Origin: an uncultured Bacillota bacterium
GTDB taxonomy: Bacteria > Bacillota > Clostridia > Oscillospirales > Oscillospiraceae
Reading direction: 5' to 3'
Assembly (NCBI GenBank): GCA_947172355.1
Contig: CAMWBA010000014.1
Span: forward strand, 1 to 33,615
Length of the DNA: 33,615 bases
Positions 33,355 through 33,615 of the stretch are shown here, piece after piece. Each line of letters starts with the position of its first letter. Position 1 is the first letter of the stretch. Both the position numbers and the translations under genes were made by a program. The notes beneath the pieces were generated by a model. That model ran no database searches, had not been told where the DNA came from, and was given only the letters and a program-made list of their open reading frames with translations.

Positions 33355-33615
33355 GACACTTTATAGACGAGTTTAAACAGTTTATCTCCCGGGGCAATGT
33401 GATGGATATGGCGGTGGGCGTTATCATCGGCGGAGCCTTCAGCGCCATCAGTACCTCACTTATCAATGATATCATCATGCCCATTTTAGGCATCTTCACC
33501 AGCAGCATCTCCTTTGCAGAGCTGTCCGTCACCATCAACGGCGCTGTCATTGCTTACGGCAACTTTATCCAAGCCGTCCTAAACTTTATCATCATGGCCT
33601 TTATCGTTTTCTGCA
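33351..33615 (+). CDS. mscL: Large-conductance mechanosensitive channel, C-terminus beyond window
   Basis: The frame starts at ATG 33351 (overlapping the preceding stop) and runs 88 codons off the right edge. [47 protein letters not shown] matches the MscL N-terminal amphipathic helix and pore-lining TM1 ([10 protein letters not shown]); the second helix begins [17 protein letters not shown]. The protein forms a pentameric pore that opens under membrane tension. About 40-60 residues should remain beyond the window. Confidence 0.93.
   Translation, partial: MRHFIDEFKQFISRGNVMDMAVGVIIGGAFSAISTSLINDIIMPILGIFTSSISFAELSVTINGAVIAYGNFIQAVLNFIIMAFIVFC

Noticed and set aside
1-33615. CRISPR arrays, tRNA, rRNA, transposase genes
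   Set aside because: None were seen by reading both strands; the only repeats are the palindromic elements, parS sites and DnaA boxes listed.

Overview
This window is the replication-origin region of a low-to-mid GC Gram-positive bacterium of the class Clostridia. Gene order (gyrA, gyrB, remB, recF, yaaA, dnaN, dnaA on one side; rpmH, rnpA, yidD, yidC, jag on the other; then holB, ricT, noc, parA, parB) is the classic Firmicutes origin layout. The GC-rich coding style, the long low-complexity tails and the protein sequences suggest an Oscillospiraceae member of the Flavonifractor/Pseudoflavonifractor kind. That family placement is inference and was not tested by any search.

Left replichore (1-11235, all minus strand, so leading-strand transcription away from the origin): dnaA, dnaN, yaaA, recF, a small membrane protein, remB, a PH-domain protein, a lipoprotein, gyrB, an AT-rich unknown gene, gyrA and a truncated small membrane protein. 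DnaA-box clusters lie both between dnaA and dnaN and upstream of dnaA, which is the bipartite oriC arrangement.

Right replichore, first part (11507-20941, plus strand): a strong promoter drives rpmH, rnpA, yidD, yidC and jag, ending in a terminator. A PLP-dependent Orn/Lys/Arg decarboxylase-like gene follows; it is interrupted by an in-frame TAG where the family normally has Tyr. Next come holB (delta prime clamp-loader subunit), ricT with an Arg-rich tail, and two unrelated membrane transporters (AEC family and AbrB-duplication family).

Head-on block (21014-26925, minus strand): a purine-salvage module of xanthine phosphoribosyltransferase, a BMP-type lipoprotein binding protein, a two-domain ABC ATPase and two permeases. 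It is bounded by terminators and contains a hairpin-rich repeat element.

Right replichore, second part (27320-33615, plus strand): the chromosome-segregation cluster noc-parS-parA-parB-(membrane coiled-coil protein)-parS, then serS, an acyltransferase-3 membrane protein and the start of mscL. The two parS sites are perfect 16-mers.

No rRNA, tRNA, CRISPR array, prophage or transposase was seen. The window is mostly conserved core genome. The points that stand out are the amber-interrupted decarboxylase, palindromic repeats at remB and at two other sites, AT-richer genes wedged into the gyr/rec block, an unusual QRDR residue in GyrA, and a membrane coiled-coil protein translationally coupled to parB.
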